Below, in pieces: positions 52,660 through 60,900 of a stretch of 64,000 nucleotides of DNA (position 1 is the first letter of the stretch; every line of letters begins with the position of its first letter). The notes under the pieces are model-generated. The model searched no databases. It was not told where the DNA came from and saw only the letters and a list, made by a program, of their open reading frames with translations. This stretch comes from Chloroflexota bacterium (GTDB lineage Bacteria > Chloroflexota > Dormibacteria > Aeolococcales > Aeolococcaceae). Where the stretch lies: the NCBI GenBank assembly GCA_005880985.1, contig VBIQ01000005.1, positions 62,001 to 126,000 on the forward strand, read 5' to 3'. Position numbers and translations under genes: made by a program.

Positions 52660-54154
52660 ACATCTGGCGGAGCGGGCGCGCCGGCGCTCCGGTGCGCGCC
52701 CGGGCCAGTAGCAGAAGGGTCGTGTACGCCCCGGCACCGGTGACGCCCGCCGCGGCCACGGTCGCGACGTCGGCGATGGGAAGGCGGGAGATGGCGACAG
52801 CCGCACCGGCAAGTGCGAGCACGGGAGCGACGGTCGAAGCCAACACCGTGCGGACGAACTTAAGCGGTGTCTGCTGGACCACACCAAGGAACGCTCCCGC
52901 GAGCAGCGGGATGAGGACGATCTCGGCCGCCACGGTCCCGAGGAACGCGCCGGTCACGCCGACCACATGGACCAGCGCCACGGTGGCGATGACGTTGACG
53001 GCGAGCGCGGCGGCTGCGGCGCGGAGGACGCTTCCGGCGCGACCGGTTCCCACCAGCAGTTCGCTTCCGACCTGCAGTGGCACCACGAGGGCGATGGTGC
53101 TGAGCGCGACGAGAGTGGGCGCCCAGGCGGCGTCGGACCCGACCCAGAGCCGCAGCGCCGGAGCGCAGACGATCGCTGCCAGGACGATGACGGGCAGGGT
53201 GATCTGCGCGGAGAAGCGGGTGCCGCGCACGAGGAGGGTCCGCAGGCCGGACGCGTCCGACCGGGCCGACAGCCACGAGGAAGCCGGCAGCACGGCGTAG
53301 GCCGAGGCCGACAGGATCCCGGCCGCGCCGTTGGCGACCTGCGTGGCCACCTCGACGACCGCCACCGCCGCGGGTCCCAGCATGATTCCCACGACCAGGC
53401 GATCCAGCGTCCGCTCCATCACCCCGAGCGGCCGGAGCATCGCAATGGAGCGGCTGGCAAGCAGGAGCCCCTTCATCTCCGCGACCGAGACCACGAGCTG
53501 ATCCCGCCGGGCCACCCACGCCATCACAGCGAGGGCGGCGACCAGGCCGATCGCGGTTCCGGTACACGCAGCCGCGGCGACGCCGACCAGCCCGTGCCCA
53601 GTGACCGCTGCGCTGCAGGCGAGGCCGGCGGCGAATGTTCGGCGTACGGCATCGATGGCGCGCGAGAGGTCAACGCGCTGCAGACCCTCGAGACACGACT
53701 CGACGCCCTCCGTCATCGCTTCTGCCGCCACCTGCACGGCGAAGATGAGGATCGCCGTGCGGAACTCGCCCGCATATCCTGCACCGATCGCGAAGATTCG
53801 CGGCAGGACGGCGGGCCCCAGCACCGCCAGGAGCGTTCCCACCGCCACGGCGCAGCCGGCGAGGAGCGCGATGCCGCTGCCCAGCGACCGGCCGCGCTGG
53901 CCGCGCTCGCCGACGCCATCGGCGGCGGCGACGGCTCGGGTCACCGCGGTGCCGGGGCCGGCGTGCACGAGAGAGGCCCACCCCGTGACCGCGGAGAGTG
54001 TCTGGATCAGCGCCCACAGGCCGAACTGCTCCGCCCCCAGAGAGTGCAGGAGGACCGGAAGGGTGATGAGCGAAACGACCATTGCCCACGCGTTGCCCGC
54101 AAACGTCGCTGCCGTGCCGCGCACGATGTGCCGGCGCAGCGCGGATCGGTTCAT
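52646..54154 (-). CDS. Polysaccharide flippase (Wzx/MurJ-like, MOP superfamily)
   Basis: Polytopic membrane protein of 502 aa with 12-14 hydrophobic helices, of the oligosaccharide flippase group that moves lipid-linked repeat units across the membrane. The N-terminus SALRRHIVRGTAATFAGNAWAMVVSLI and the helix LPVLLHSLGAEQFGLWALIQ are typical of Wzx proteins; charged residues are mainly in short cytoplasmic loops. ATG 54154 overlaps the stop of the upstream GT2 gene by 4 bp (ATGA). The 3-prime end overlaps the convergent PhyH gene by 14 bp. It should export the glycan assembled by the neighbouring transferases; a Wzy polymerase was not identified. Confidence 0.85.
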   Translation of the reverse strand: MNRSALRRHIVRGTAATFAGNAWAMVVSLITLPVLLHSLGAEQFGLWALIQTLSAVTGWASLVHAGPGTAVTRAVAAADGVGERGQRGRSLGSGIALLAGCAVAVGTLLAVLGPAVLPRIFAIGAGYAGEFRTAILIFAVQVAAEAMTEGVESCLEGLQRVDLSRAIDAVRRTFAAGLACSAAVTGHGLVGVAAAACTGTAIGLVAALAVMAWVARRDQLVVSVAEMKGLLLASRSIAMLRPLGVMERTLDRLVVGIMLGPAAVAVVEVATQVANGAAGILSASAYAVLPASSWLSARSDASGLRTLLVRGTRFSAQITLPVIVLAAIVCAPALRLWVGSDAAWAPTLVALSTIALVVPLQVGSELLVGTGRAGSVLRAAAAALAVNVIATVALVHVVGVTGAFLGTVAAEIVLIPLLAGAFLGVVQQTPLKFVRTVLASTVAPVLALAGAAVAISRLPIADVATVAAAGVTGAGAYTTLLLLARARTGAPARPLRQMFSER

Positions 54155-55155
54155 GAACGCCGCCGGGCCGGAAGCAGCGTCTCGGCGACGCCCGCCCAGA
54201 ATCCGGTCCCCCAGGCGAGATGCAAGAGCCCCAGCACGAGGGGCACCCGGCGCCGAACCGGTGCGACCGTCCCGCGGGAGACTCGGTGAGCGGCCACCAC
54301 GCATTGCGCCGCGTAGGCGGCGGCGAGTCCTACCGTGAGCGCCCGGCCGCGGTGGGAATGCAGCGAGGCCGCCGCCGCCACCGCGCACCCGGCGACGAGC
54401 GTCGGAGGGGCGAGGTGGTGGGGGCGGACGACACCGGGGTGATGCCGGGCAACGCGAACCTTTCCTCGACCGTAGCGGAAGTACTGCCGCCCGATGGCGC
54501 GCCATGAGGTTCGCGGCCAGTAGGTGGTGGGGATCGCCGGGGAGAAGACGATGCGCCCGCCCGAGGTGCGCAGCCTGTGATTGAGCTCGTAGTCCTCATG
54601 CGGTGGGAAGCGCTCGTCGAACGGGCCGACCCTGTCGAGAGCTGTTCGACGGAAGCAGCCCAGCCACACCGTATCGACCTCGCATTCGCGTTCGGCGTAG
54701 CGATAGGTTGCGCCACCGACGCCGAAACGCGAGCGCGTCGCCAGGGCGAACGCCGTGCCGACCGCACCCTCGCCAACCATCGCCATCGTTCCACCGACGT
54801 TGTCTGCGCCGGTCCGCTCGAGGATCTCAACGCAGCGCTCGATGTGCTGCGGCGACCATGCGGCATGACCGTCGAGACGCGCGATCACCTCGCCCGACGA
54901 TGCAGCGATCGCGACGTTGAGCCCGGCGGCCTGCGTCCGTCGAGGATTGTCGACGAGCCGGATGCGCGGGTCGTCGGAGGCGACGGCGCGGACGATGTCG
55001 TGGGTGGCATCGGACGACCTGCCGTCCGCGACGATGACCTCGATCAGCTCGCCGGGATAGGTCTGCGCAGCAACCGACGCGAGGCAGCGCCGGAGGTAGC
55101 GCTCCTCGTCGAGCACGGGGATGACGACAGAGACCCGCGGTCGCCAGCTAGCCAC
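54151..55155 (-). CDS. Family 2 glycosyltransferase (ExoA-like)
   Basis: GT-A fold glycosyltransferase of 334 aa. VSVVIPVLDEERYLRRCLAS is the nucleotide-binding start. VIVADGRSSDATHDIVRAV, AAGLNVAIAASSGEVIARLDGHA (the DxD-equivalent region) and VDTVWLGCFRRTALDRVGPFDE followed by DYELNHRLRTSG (the acceptor-side ED motif) are conserved as in ExoA-type succinoglycan transferases. Two hydrophobic segments near the C-terminus (TLVAGCAVAAAASLH and ALTVGLAAAYAAQCVVAA) suggest membrane association. It is the first gene of a coupled pair with the flippase and presumably adds a sugar to the same lipid-linked glycan. The start codon is followed by the normal first strand, so little N-terminal sequence is missing. 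Confidence 0.88.
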   Translation of the reverse strand: MASWRPRVSVVIPVLDEERYLRRCLASVAAQTYPGELIEVIVADGRSSDATHDIVRAVASDDPRIRLVDNPRRTQAAGLNVAIAASSGEVIARLDGHAAWSPQHIERCVEILERTGADNVGGTMAMVGEGAVGTAFALATRSRFGVGGATYRYAERECEVDTVWLGCFRRTALDRVGPFDERFPPHEDYELNHRLRTSGGRIVFSPAIPTTYWPRTSWRAIGRQYFRYGRGKVRVARHHPGVVRPHHLAPPTLVAGCAVAAAASLHSHRGRALTVGLAAAYAAQCVVAAHRVSRGTVAPVRRRVPLVLGLLHLAWGTGFWAGVAETLLPARRRS

Positions 55156-55253
55156 CAGCCAAGCCTATGGCCGGGTGCCCAGAAACGCGGCTCCCTTGCC
55201 GTCATCGCCATCCCCGCGTCACCGCGCCGCGACCGTCGAGGCAAGACTGGCTG

Positions 55254-55377
55254 GCTGATGCTCGGCCGACGTCCGCTGGCACCCACGCGAGCTCGGGTCC
55301 GCAGCGCCGCTGAGTCGCGGCTCCCCGACTGATTGCGCGCCTCGCCGCTCGAGCTCGAGGCGGTGCCGAGCATCAGC
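55254..55377. repeat. 13-bp inverted repeat upstream of tRNA-Pro
   Basis: GCTGATGCTCGGC at 55254-55266 recurs as its exact reverse complement at 55365-55377, 98 nt away. The right copy also forms a local hairpin (GCCGAGC at 55365-55371 with GCTCGGC at 55376-55382) overlapping the place where the -35 box of the tRNA promoter should be. Otherwise the 55156-55387 stretch shows no gene; a CTCGAG tandem palindrome lies at 55348-55359. Confidence 0.7.
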
Positions 55378-55387
55378 TCGGCGGCGC

Positions 55388-55393
55388 TAGAAT
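55388..55393 (+). promoter_or_regulatory. -10 box of tRNA-Pro
   Basis: TAGAAT, 8 nt before the first base of the mature tRNA. No -35 box; a hairpin occupies that position. Confidence 0.6.
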
Positions 55394-55401
55394 GCGCGCC
55401 T

Positions 55402-55479
55402 CGGGAAGTAGCTCAGCCAGGTTAGAGTGCACGGTTCGGGACCGTGAGGTCGCGAGTTCGAATCTCGCCTTCCCGACCA
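55402..55479 (+). tRNA. tRNA-Pro (anticodon CGG)
   Basis: A complete cloverleaf can be drawn. The 7-bp acceptor stem is CGGGAAG with CTTCCCG. The D arm is GCTC with GAGT, and the anticodon stem CACGG with CCGTG around loop TTCGGGA (anticodon CGG). The variable loop has 5 nt, and the T arm is GCGAG with CTCGC around TTCGAAT. The discriminator is A and the 3-prime CCA is encoded (55477-55479). It reads CCG proline codons, abundant in this GC-rich genome. No second tRNA is nearby. Confidence 0.97.
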
Positions 55480-55569
55480 GCACGCTTCACGCAAGTCGCT
55501 TCGCGCTAGCGCGTCGGCGACGACCGTGTTGTCAGCGTTGCCGGTCGAAGCCCGTGGTCCGTATCGCTG

Positions 55570-55968
55570 TCAGCGCTCGACGTTGCTGCTGGTGCGACGA
55601 TCGACCCCCACGAGCTCGGCGACGAGCTCGACCACGCGGGCCACACCGTCCACACTCTTGGGCACGTAGTGGATGCCATCGCCGGGTGCGCCGCCCATCA
55701 CCTCCAGCGAGAACCCCGAGAAGACCACGATCGGTGTGTCGGCGTGCTCCCCGTCGGCACGCAGCACCTCGATCAGCCGCGTCCCCATCATCCCGGGCAT
55801 CAGCAGATCGGTGACGATCACCTCCGGTCGGACATCCGGCAGCAGCTCCAGGGCCTCGGTTCCTCCTGGGACCCCGGAGACCTCGACGCCCCGGGCGTAC
55901 AGCGCCTCACAGAGCAACCGCCGCAACGCGTCGTCATCCTCGACGACGAGCACCGTGCCGTCAGCCAT
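55570..55968 (-). CDS. Single-domain response regulator
   Basis: CheY-like receiver of 132 aa without output domain. The acidic pocket is EDDD at residues 10-13, the phosphoacceptor Asp54 lies in VIVTDLLMPG, the switch Ser84 in VVFSGFS, and the conserved Lys104 in HYVPKSV. All required residues are present, so it should be phosphorylatable. The ATG 55968 start directly precedes TVLVVEDDD. No histidine kinase is encoded nearby and it has no operon partner, so it is an orphan. It may act in a phosphorelay or by protein contact. Confidence 0.92.
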   Translation of the reverse strand: MADGTVLVVEDDDALRRLLCEALYARGVEVSGVPGGTEALELLPDVRPEVIVTDLLMPGMMGTRLIEVLRADGEHADTPIVVFSGFSLEVMGGAPGDGIHYVPKSVDGVARVVELVAELVGVDRRTSSNVER

Positions 55969-56077
55969 GGCGACCCTCGGTCTACTCGATGCGCTCGCCC
56001 CCTTTCGCGCTCATGGTGACCGGCGGACCGCTCGAAGTAAACCTCCCGAGCCTGGAACCGAACCAACCGGACGGTCC

Positions 56078-56554
56078 TCAGCCGGGTGGCAGGTAGGCAG
56101 CCCCCGTCACCTCGCCCCGAGAAGACTCCAAAACCCACACCGACCCCTTCTCCCACCGCGCCTCGGCCGCGGCGACGACTCCCCGCTCGACCAGCCGCCC
56201 GACCAGCGTGCCGATGACATCGGCGTGGGAGCAGAGCGCCGCGGCGCCGCGCGCCGTGCCGGCGTCGATCAACCCGTCGGGGCCGGCACCCTCGGCGAGC
56301 GCATCGCTGTCCTCCACCGGCAGGCCCGTGGCCGCGGCCAGCGGCTCGACCGTCTGCCGGCAGCGGACATAGGGGCTTGAGAGCACCGCGCTCAGCGGCC
56401 GTCCCTCGAGCATGCGCACCAGCGCCCTCGCCTCCTCGACCCCGCGCCGAGACAGGGGACGCAGGCGGTCGTCACCCCGCCAGACGGCGCGGTCGCCGGC
56501 GTCGGCGTGACGGATGACGTAGACGATCGCGTCGCCACCGGCAGCCGCGGTCAT
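56078..56554 (-). CDS. SixA-like histidine phosphatase
   Basis: Histidine-phosphatase superfamily protein of 158 aa, the short SixA form. VYVIRHADAGDRAVWRGDDRLRPLSRRG (residues 11-38) carries the catalytic RH motif and the substrate-loop Arg. LSSPYVRCRQTVEPLAAATG holds the second conserved Arg, and ALCSHADVIGTLVGRL the second catalytic His. ATG 56554 overlaps the Nudix gene stop by 4 bp (ATGA). In mycobacterial MutT1 a Nudix domain and a histidine-phosphatase domain are fused in one chain in the same order. Here they are two coupled genes, suggesting that both act on the same nucleotide substrate. Confidence 0.88.
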   Translation of the reverse strand: MTAAAGGDAIVYVIRHADAGDRAVWRGDDRLRPLSRRGVEEARALVRMLEGRPLSAVLSSPYVRCRQTVEPLAAATGLPVEDSDALAEGAGPDGLIDAGTARGAAALCSHADVIGTLVGRLVERGVVAAAEARWEKGSVWVLESSRGEVTGAAYLPPG

Positions 56555-56991
56555 GGCGCCGTCGCCCTGGTGATCAGCACGCGGTCGTGCGCGTAGCTGA
56601 GCAGCGCTGCGGCGTCGGCCGCCGCCAGCCAGCGCAGCTCATCGACCTCGCGCGTGGGAGCGAAGCTGCCCGAGATGACTCGCATCGACCAGTACCAGAC
56701 GACCTTGTCGCGGCCGCGCCGGTCGAGGTAGGCGAGCGTCCCCAGGCAGCGGTCGATCAGGCATCGCAGCCCGGTCTCCTCCTCGACCTCGCGCAACGCC
56801 GCCGTCTCCAGCCGCTCGCCGGCCTCGAGCTTTCCCTTGGGAAGGGTCCAGTCGTCATAGGCGGGACGGTGCACCACCGCGACCCGCACCACGCCACCGT
56901 CGCCATCGCAGATCACGCCGCCGGCGGCGCGCACCACCGGCGTCGCGGCGCGCGCCGCGGCCACCGCCTCCTCGACCGGCTGCTCACGCAT
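56551..56991 (-). CDS. Nudix hydrolase (MutT1/DIPP-like)
   Basis: Nudix protein of 146 aa. The Nudix box GKLEAGERLETAALREVEEETGL (residues about 54-76) is a full match to the GX5EX7REUXEEXGU consensus. RAAGGVICDGDGGVVRVAVVHRP precedes it and YWSMRVISGSFAPTREVDELRWL follows. The substrates may be 8-oxo-dGTP/GTP, diadenosine polyphosphates or inositol pyrophosphates; the sequence does not decide. ATG 56991 (MREQPVEEAV) gives normal length. The longer frame to 57060 adds a low-complexity stretch. It is coupled to the SixA-like gene downstream. Confidence 0.88.
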   Translation of the reverse strand: MREQPVEEAVAAARAATPVVRAAGGVICDGDGGVVRVAVVHRPAYDDWTLPKGKLEAGERLETAALREVEEETGLRCLIDRCLGTLAYLDRRGRDKVVWYWSMRVISGSFAPTREVDELRWLAAADAAALLSYAHDRVLITRATAP

Positions 56992-57209
56992 CGTGCAGCA
57001 CCACCGGGACCGGGGCCACCGCCCACCGGTCGAGGCGGTGCGGCCGCTCCATCCCGGCACGACGCGACGATTCGCCGATCTCGGTTCTCTCCGTGGTTGG
57101 CCCTCCGCCGGCGGCGCGATGGTAGCGCGGCCCTCGCGGGAACCTCGGCGGCGGCAGCAGCGTCTCAGGCGGTGACGCCCCGCTCCGGGGGCGCGAGGAG
57201 GACCGAGTC

Positions 57210-58328
57210 ATGCTCCGTCGTCTGCTCGCCGGCGGCGCCCTCGCCGTCGCCATCGCCGCTGCCCAGGCGATCCCCGCGGCCGCATGCGGCGGCCTGGTCG
57301 CGCCCAACGGCGCGGTGCGCCTCGCCCGGGCCACCACCTTCGTCGCCTGGCACGACGGGGTCGAGCGCTACATGACCAGCTTTACCTACCAGGGCGTGGT
57401 CTGGGGCTCGCTCGGCTGGATCGTCCCGCTTCCGGCGGTTCCCACCAAGGTGGAATCGGGCGGCGGCTGGACGCTGCAGCGGCTGTTCCGCGAGACCCAT
57501 CCGATCCAGTTCGACGCATTGAGCGTGGCGGGCGCGGGGAAGGCGGGCGCTGCTCCGGCACAGGCGGTGGTCCTCCAGCAGACCACCGTCGAGGCGCTCG
57601 ACATCACCGTGCTCAAGGGCAGCGGCCAGGCGGTGATCGACTGGTGCCGCACCAACGGGTTCACCCTTCCCGACGAGACCCGGGCTCACATCCTGATGTA
57701 CGCGCAGGCGAGCCCGATCTTCATGGCGGCGCGCTACGACGTCGAGTCGGCCCGCAGGCTGGGGCGATTCGAGGGCGACGGCACTCCGGTGCTGATCACC
57801 ATGCCCACCCCGCATCTGTGGGTACCGCTGGAGGTGCTCGCCAACGCCCAGGATCCGGTCAACGCCGACCTCTACCTGCTGACCGACCAGCGGCTCACCA
57901 CCGGTGAGGAGTGGAGCATCTTCGGCATCGGCAGCTCGTCGGTCGGCGACACCCTGCCCGGCGCGCCCGGGTTCGTGGTGCGAGACCAGCGTCCGATGAA
58001 CGCCGCGCTGTACCGCGACCTCTCCCGCGACCGGCACATGGGCTGGGTTCCGAGCACCGGCTGGCTGACCTACCTCGCGCTCGACGCGCCCAGCCCGAAG
58101 GTCGACTACGACCTGGGGGTGACCGGCTCCGGCACCATCCAGCTCGCGTCCTTCGCCGGCCGGCCGGGCGCCGTCGCCGAGCCTGGAGCGGCGTCGGGAC
58201 CGTACGCGCCGCAGGCACGCCCGTCGGCCGGACTGATTGCCCTGGCAGTGCTGATGGTGACCACCGTCGCCGCCGCGGTGGGACTGGCGACACGGCGGGT
58301 GCTCGGGCGGCGGCGACCGATGCCGTAG
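57210..58328 (+). CDS. DUF2330-containing membrane-anchored protein
   Basis: Exported protein of 372 aa matching the DUF2330 family, of unknown function. The signal peptide (LRRLLAGGALAVAIAAAQAIPAAA) ends at the characteristic ACGGLVAPNGAVRLARATTF. The family continues with YQGVVWGSLGWIVPLPAVPTKVESGGGWTLQ and LLTDQRLTTGEEWSIFGIGS. A C-terminal helix (AGLIALAVLMVTTVAAAVGLAT) followed by RRVLGRRRP anchors it with the body outside. ATG 57210 has AGGAGG with 8 nt spacing. It is a single gene, separated from the following secreted protein gene by a 9-bp inverted repeat. Confidence 0.88.
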   Translation: MLRRLLAGGALAVAIAAAQAIPAAACGGLVAPNGAVRLARATTFVAWHDGVERYMTSFTYQGVVWGSLGWIVPLPAVPTKVESGGGWTLQRLFRETHPIQFDALSVAGAGKAGAAPAQAVVLQQTTVEALDITVLKGSGQAVIDWCRTNGFTLPDETRAHILMYAQASPIFMAARYDVESARRLGRFEGDGTPVLITMPTPHLWVPLEVLANAQDPVNADLYLLTDQRLTTGEEWSIFGIGSSSVGDTLPGAPGFVVRDQRPMNAALYRDLSRDRHMGWVPSTGWLTYLALDAPSPKVDYDLGVTGSGTIQLASFAGRPGAVAEPGAASGPYAPQARPSAGLIALAVLMVTTVAAAVGLATRRVLGRRRPMP

Positions 58329-58353
58329 CGTCACCGGTCGGTCACTGAGTGCT

Positions 58354-58377
58354 GTTCCAGCCTGGATAGGCTGGAAC
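58354..58377. repeat. Perfect 9-bp inverted repeat between two secreted-protein genes
   Basis: GTTCCAGCC (58354-58362), loop TGGATA, GGCTGGAAC (58369-58377). It lies 26 nt after the stop of the DUF2330 gene and 28 nt before GTG 58405. Without a T-tract it could be a terminator of the first gene, an operator or a leader hairpin of the second. Confidence 0.8.
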
Positions 58378-58404
58378 GACACTCCAGTCAGACCGAGGCC
58401 CCCC

Positions 58405-60645
58405 GTGCACCGTGCCGCTGCGTTCGCCGTCTCCTTGTTCACCGTGCTCACACTCACCCAGTGGGCGGGTCGACCTCTGCCCGCGGCGGCCGCGGCGTCT
58501 CCGACCGCCAGCTGGGTGCAGACCGTCGGCGGCGCCGCTCCGTCGGGCTCGCCCGCGCCGCAGCCCTACGGCAGCCCCGCCCTCGGCGACCTCTTCGGCG
58601 ACGGTCGCCGCGAGGTGGTGGCCGGCTTTCCCAGCGGCAACGTGCACGCGTGGTTCGCCGCCACCGGCGCGCCGCTTCCGGGGTGGCCCCGCTCCGGCGG
58701 CGGCGGCCCGGTGCACGCCAGCGTCAGCCTGGCCGACCTCGACGGCAACGGCAGGCTGGAGGTGATCGCCACCTCCGAGGGGGGCACGGTGTCGGTCTGG
58801 TATCCGGACGGCCGCAACTACCCGGGGTGGCCGCAGAACCCACCCACACCGGCTCCCGACTTCCTCCCCGGCTTCTTCTCGTCGGTGGCCGTCGGCGACC
58901 TCTTCCACGATGGCGGACGGGAATTGGTGGCCAGCTCCTGGGACCACGAGATCTGGGCCTGGACCAAGAACGGAGCGGTGCTGGCCGGCTTTCCCATCAA
59001 CCTGTGGGACACGGCCTGGGACACGCCCACCCTGATCGATCTCGAGCACACCGGACAGCTCGACATCGTGGTGGGTTCGGACAGCAGCGCCGGCGAGCCC
59101 GGGCCCGCCAACCACAACGGTGGGGTCTACTGGGCGTTCCGACCCGACGGCTCGCAGGTGCCGGGCTGGCCGCACACCACCGACCAGGTGCCCTGGGCAT
59201 CGACCGCCGCCGACGTCCTCGGCGGCGACGCCGTCGTCGATGTCGTGGCCGGATCTGGCCATTACTACCCAACCCCGGCGGGGCAGCAGGTCAACGTCTG
59301 GAGGCAGGACGGGAGCAGCGCCGCCGGCTGGGCGCAGCCCACCGGGGGGCGCAACTTCGGCTCCCCGGCGGTCGGTGACCTGTTCGGCAACGGCGGGCGC
59401 GAGGTGGTCGAGAACAGCGAGGACGGGACCGTCTACGCCTGGGACGCCGCTGGGCACCCGCTGCCGGGATGGCCGTTCAACGCCAACAACGGTGCCCTGC
59501 TCTCCAGCCCCACCATCGGCCCGGTCGACGGCAGCGGTCGCAACGGTGTCTGGGTGGCGGCGGGCATCCACCTCTATGGCCTCAGTGGCGCCGGGCAGGT
59601 GATTGTGGACATCTATCTCCCGAACTCGGGGATCGGCGGGGCCGGCTTCTGCGCGCCGCTGATCGCCGACCTCGGCAACGGTCACCTCAGCGTGGTGGTC
59701 ACGCTGCAGGCGACAACCGGCGATCCCGCCGGCGAGACCCACTGGCAGGCGGCGGCATTCCCCATCCCGGGCACGGGCGGCGCCGCCATCCCCGCGGGCG
59801 CCTGGCCGACCTTCCACGGCAGCATGCTGCGGAGCGGCACCACCATGCCGGCGTTCTCGCCGGCGCCGCCCGCGCCACCTCCACCACCTGGCAGCCACGG
59901 CTACTGGATGGTCGCCCGTGACGGGGGCGTCTTCGCCTTCGGCGACGCCCCCTACTACGGCAGCATGGGTGGCCGGCGACTCAACCAGCCGATCGTGAGC
60001 CTGGCGCACACCGCCGACTCCGGCGGCTACTGGATGGTCGCCGCCGATGGCGGCATCTTCTCCTTCGGTGACGCGGCCTTCCATGGCAGCACCGGCGCCT
60101 TGCGGCTGGCGCAGCCGATCGTCGGCATGGCCGCAACCCCCAGCGGAAGCGGGTACTGGCTGGTGGCGAGCGACGGCGGCATCTTCGCCTTCGGTGACGC
60201 GCCGTTCCTGGGCAGCATGGGTGCCCACCCGCTGGCCCGTCCCATCGTCGGCATGACCGCCACCCCCAGTGGCCGCGGCTACTGGATGGTCGCCAGCGAC
60301 GGGGGCATCTTCGCCTTCGGCGACGCACCCTTCTACGGGTCGATGGGCGCCAGCCGGCTCAACGCTGCGGTGATCGCCATGGCCGGCAACGGCAGCGCCG
60401 GCTACTGGATGGTGGCGACCGACGGCGGCGTCTTCGCCTTCGGCAACGCACCGTTCTTCGGCAGCATGGGTGGCCATCGGCTCAACGCCCCGATCAACGG
60501 GATGGCGTCGGCCAGCGGCGGCGCCGGCTACCGCATGGTGGCCAGCGACGGCGGCATCTTCGCCTTCGGCAACGCACCGTTCCTGGGCAGCATGGGCGGC
60601 CGTCCGCTCAACCAGGCGGTGGTGGGGATGACCGCCTTCGGCTGA
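58405..60645 (+). CDS. Secreted VCBS/FG-GAP protein with C-terminal FGDA repeats
   Basis: Exported protein of 746 aa. A signal peptide (AAAFAVSLFTVLTLTQWAG) precedes an N-terminal propeller-like part (residues 45-480) with FG-GAP/VCBS-type repeats such as SPALGDLFGDGRREVVAGF, VSLADLDGNGRLEVIATSEG and SPAVGDLFGNGGREVVENS, whose D-x-D-G-D-like loops suggest calcium sites. A short Pro-rich linker (SPAPPAPPPPPG) leads to six 41-42 residue repeats with core GYWMVASDGGIFAFGDAPF ending at the stop. GTG 58405 has GAGG with 6 nt spacing. There is no anchor or sorting motif. Its repeat domain corresponds to that of the protein at 16724 with a different N-terminal module. Function unknown; surface association is likely. 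Confidence 0.8.
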   Translation: MHRAAAFAVSLFTVLTLTQWAGRPLPAAAAASPTASWVQTVGGAAPSGSPAPQPYGSPALGDLFGDGRREVVAGFPSGNVHAWFAATGAPLPGWPRSGGGGPVHASVSLADLDGNGRLEVIATSEGGTVSVWYPDGRNYPGWPQNPPTPAPDFLPGFFSSVAVGDLFHDGGRELVASSWDHEIWAWTKNGAVLAGFPINLWDTAWDTPTLIDLEHTGQLDIVVGSDSSAGEPGPANHNGGVYWAFRPDGSQVPGWPHTTDQVPWASTAADVLGGDAVVDVVAGSGHYYPTPAGQQVNVWRQDGSSAAGWAQPTGGRNFGSPAVGDLFGNGGREVVENSEDGTVYAWDAAGHPLPGWPFNANNGALLSSPTIGPVDGSGRNGVWVAAGIHLYGLSGAGQVIVDIYLPNSGIGGAGFCAPLIADLGNGHLSVVVTLQATTGDPAGETHWQAAAFPIPGTGGAAIPAGAWPTFHGSMLRSGTTMPAFSPAPPAPPPPPGSHGYWMVARDGGVFAFGDAPYYGSMGGRRLNQPIVSLAHTADSGGYWMVAADGGIFSFGDAAFHGSTGALRLAQPIVGMAATPSGSGYWLVASDGGIFAFGDAPFLGSMGAHPLARPIVGMTATPSGRGYWMVASDGGIFAFGDAPFYGSMGASRLNAAVIAMAGNGSAGYWMVATDGGVFAFGNAPFFGSMGGHRLNAPINGMASASGGAGYRMVASDGGIFAFGNAPFLGSMGGRPLNQAVVGMTAFG
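59899..60642 (+). repeat. Six tandem repeats of about 126 bp (41-42 aa)
   Basis: Each unit has the core GYWMVA-x-DGG-x-FAFGDAPF followed by a GSMG turn and a P/A-I-V-x-MA end. Divergence between units is greater than in the 129-bp repeats at 18764, so this array is probably older. Confidence 0.9.
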
Positions 60646-60695
60646 ATCGCCGCGCAGGCTGCCGAACGCGATCTGCCAGTCGTTCCCGATTCACC

Positions 60696-60712
60696 ATCGG
60701 TGGTGAACCGAT
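60696..60712. repeat. 6-bp dyad in the 60646-60900 intergenic region
   Basis: ATCGGT, 5-nt spacer, ACCGAT, followed by ATTT. It could be a weak terminator of the repeat-protein gene or an operator for the GGDEF-EAL gene. The rest of this 255-nt stretch shows no gene on either strand that I can support. Confidence 0.4.
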
Positions 60713-60900
60713 ATTTACCGGCTCGACGTGAGCTTTGACGCACCACCCCGAGATGATTCCTGAGTTGGATCCGACGGGGGAAGGTCGCCATCGCCCACGC
60801 TGAAGACGGAACGCGTCGCCACGCGTCGCTGCCCTCCACGCGGCGATCGCCGGCGATCTCGGCGAGCGCCTCGATCCCGCGGGGGGCTCTGGCCGCGTCG

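Noticed and set aside
55402-55479. tRNA-Pro as an attachment site of an integrated element
   Set aside because: By eye I found no second copy of the tRNA 3-prime end within the window and no integrase gene; the glycan genes are also on the 5-prime side of the tRNA.
55502-55513. Palindrome CGCGCTAGCGCG after the tRNA as a terminator
   Set aside because: It has no loop and no T-tract, and short perfect palindromes are common in sequence this GC-rich.
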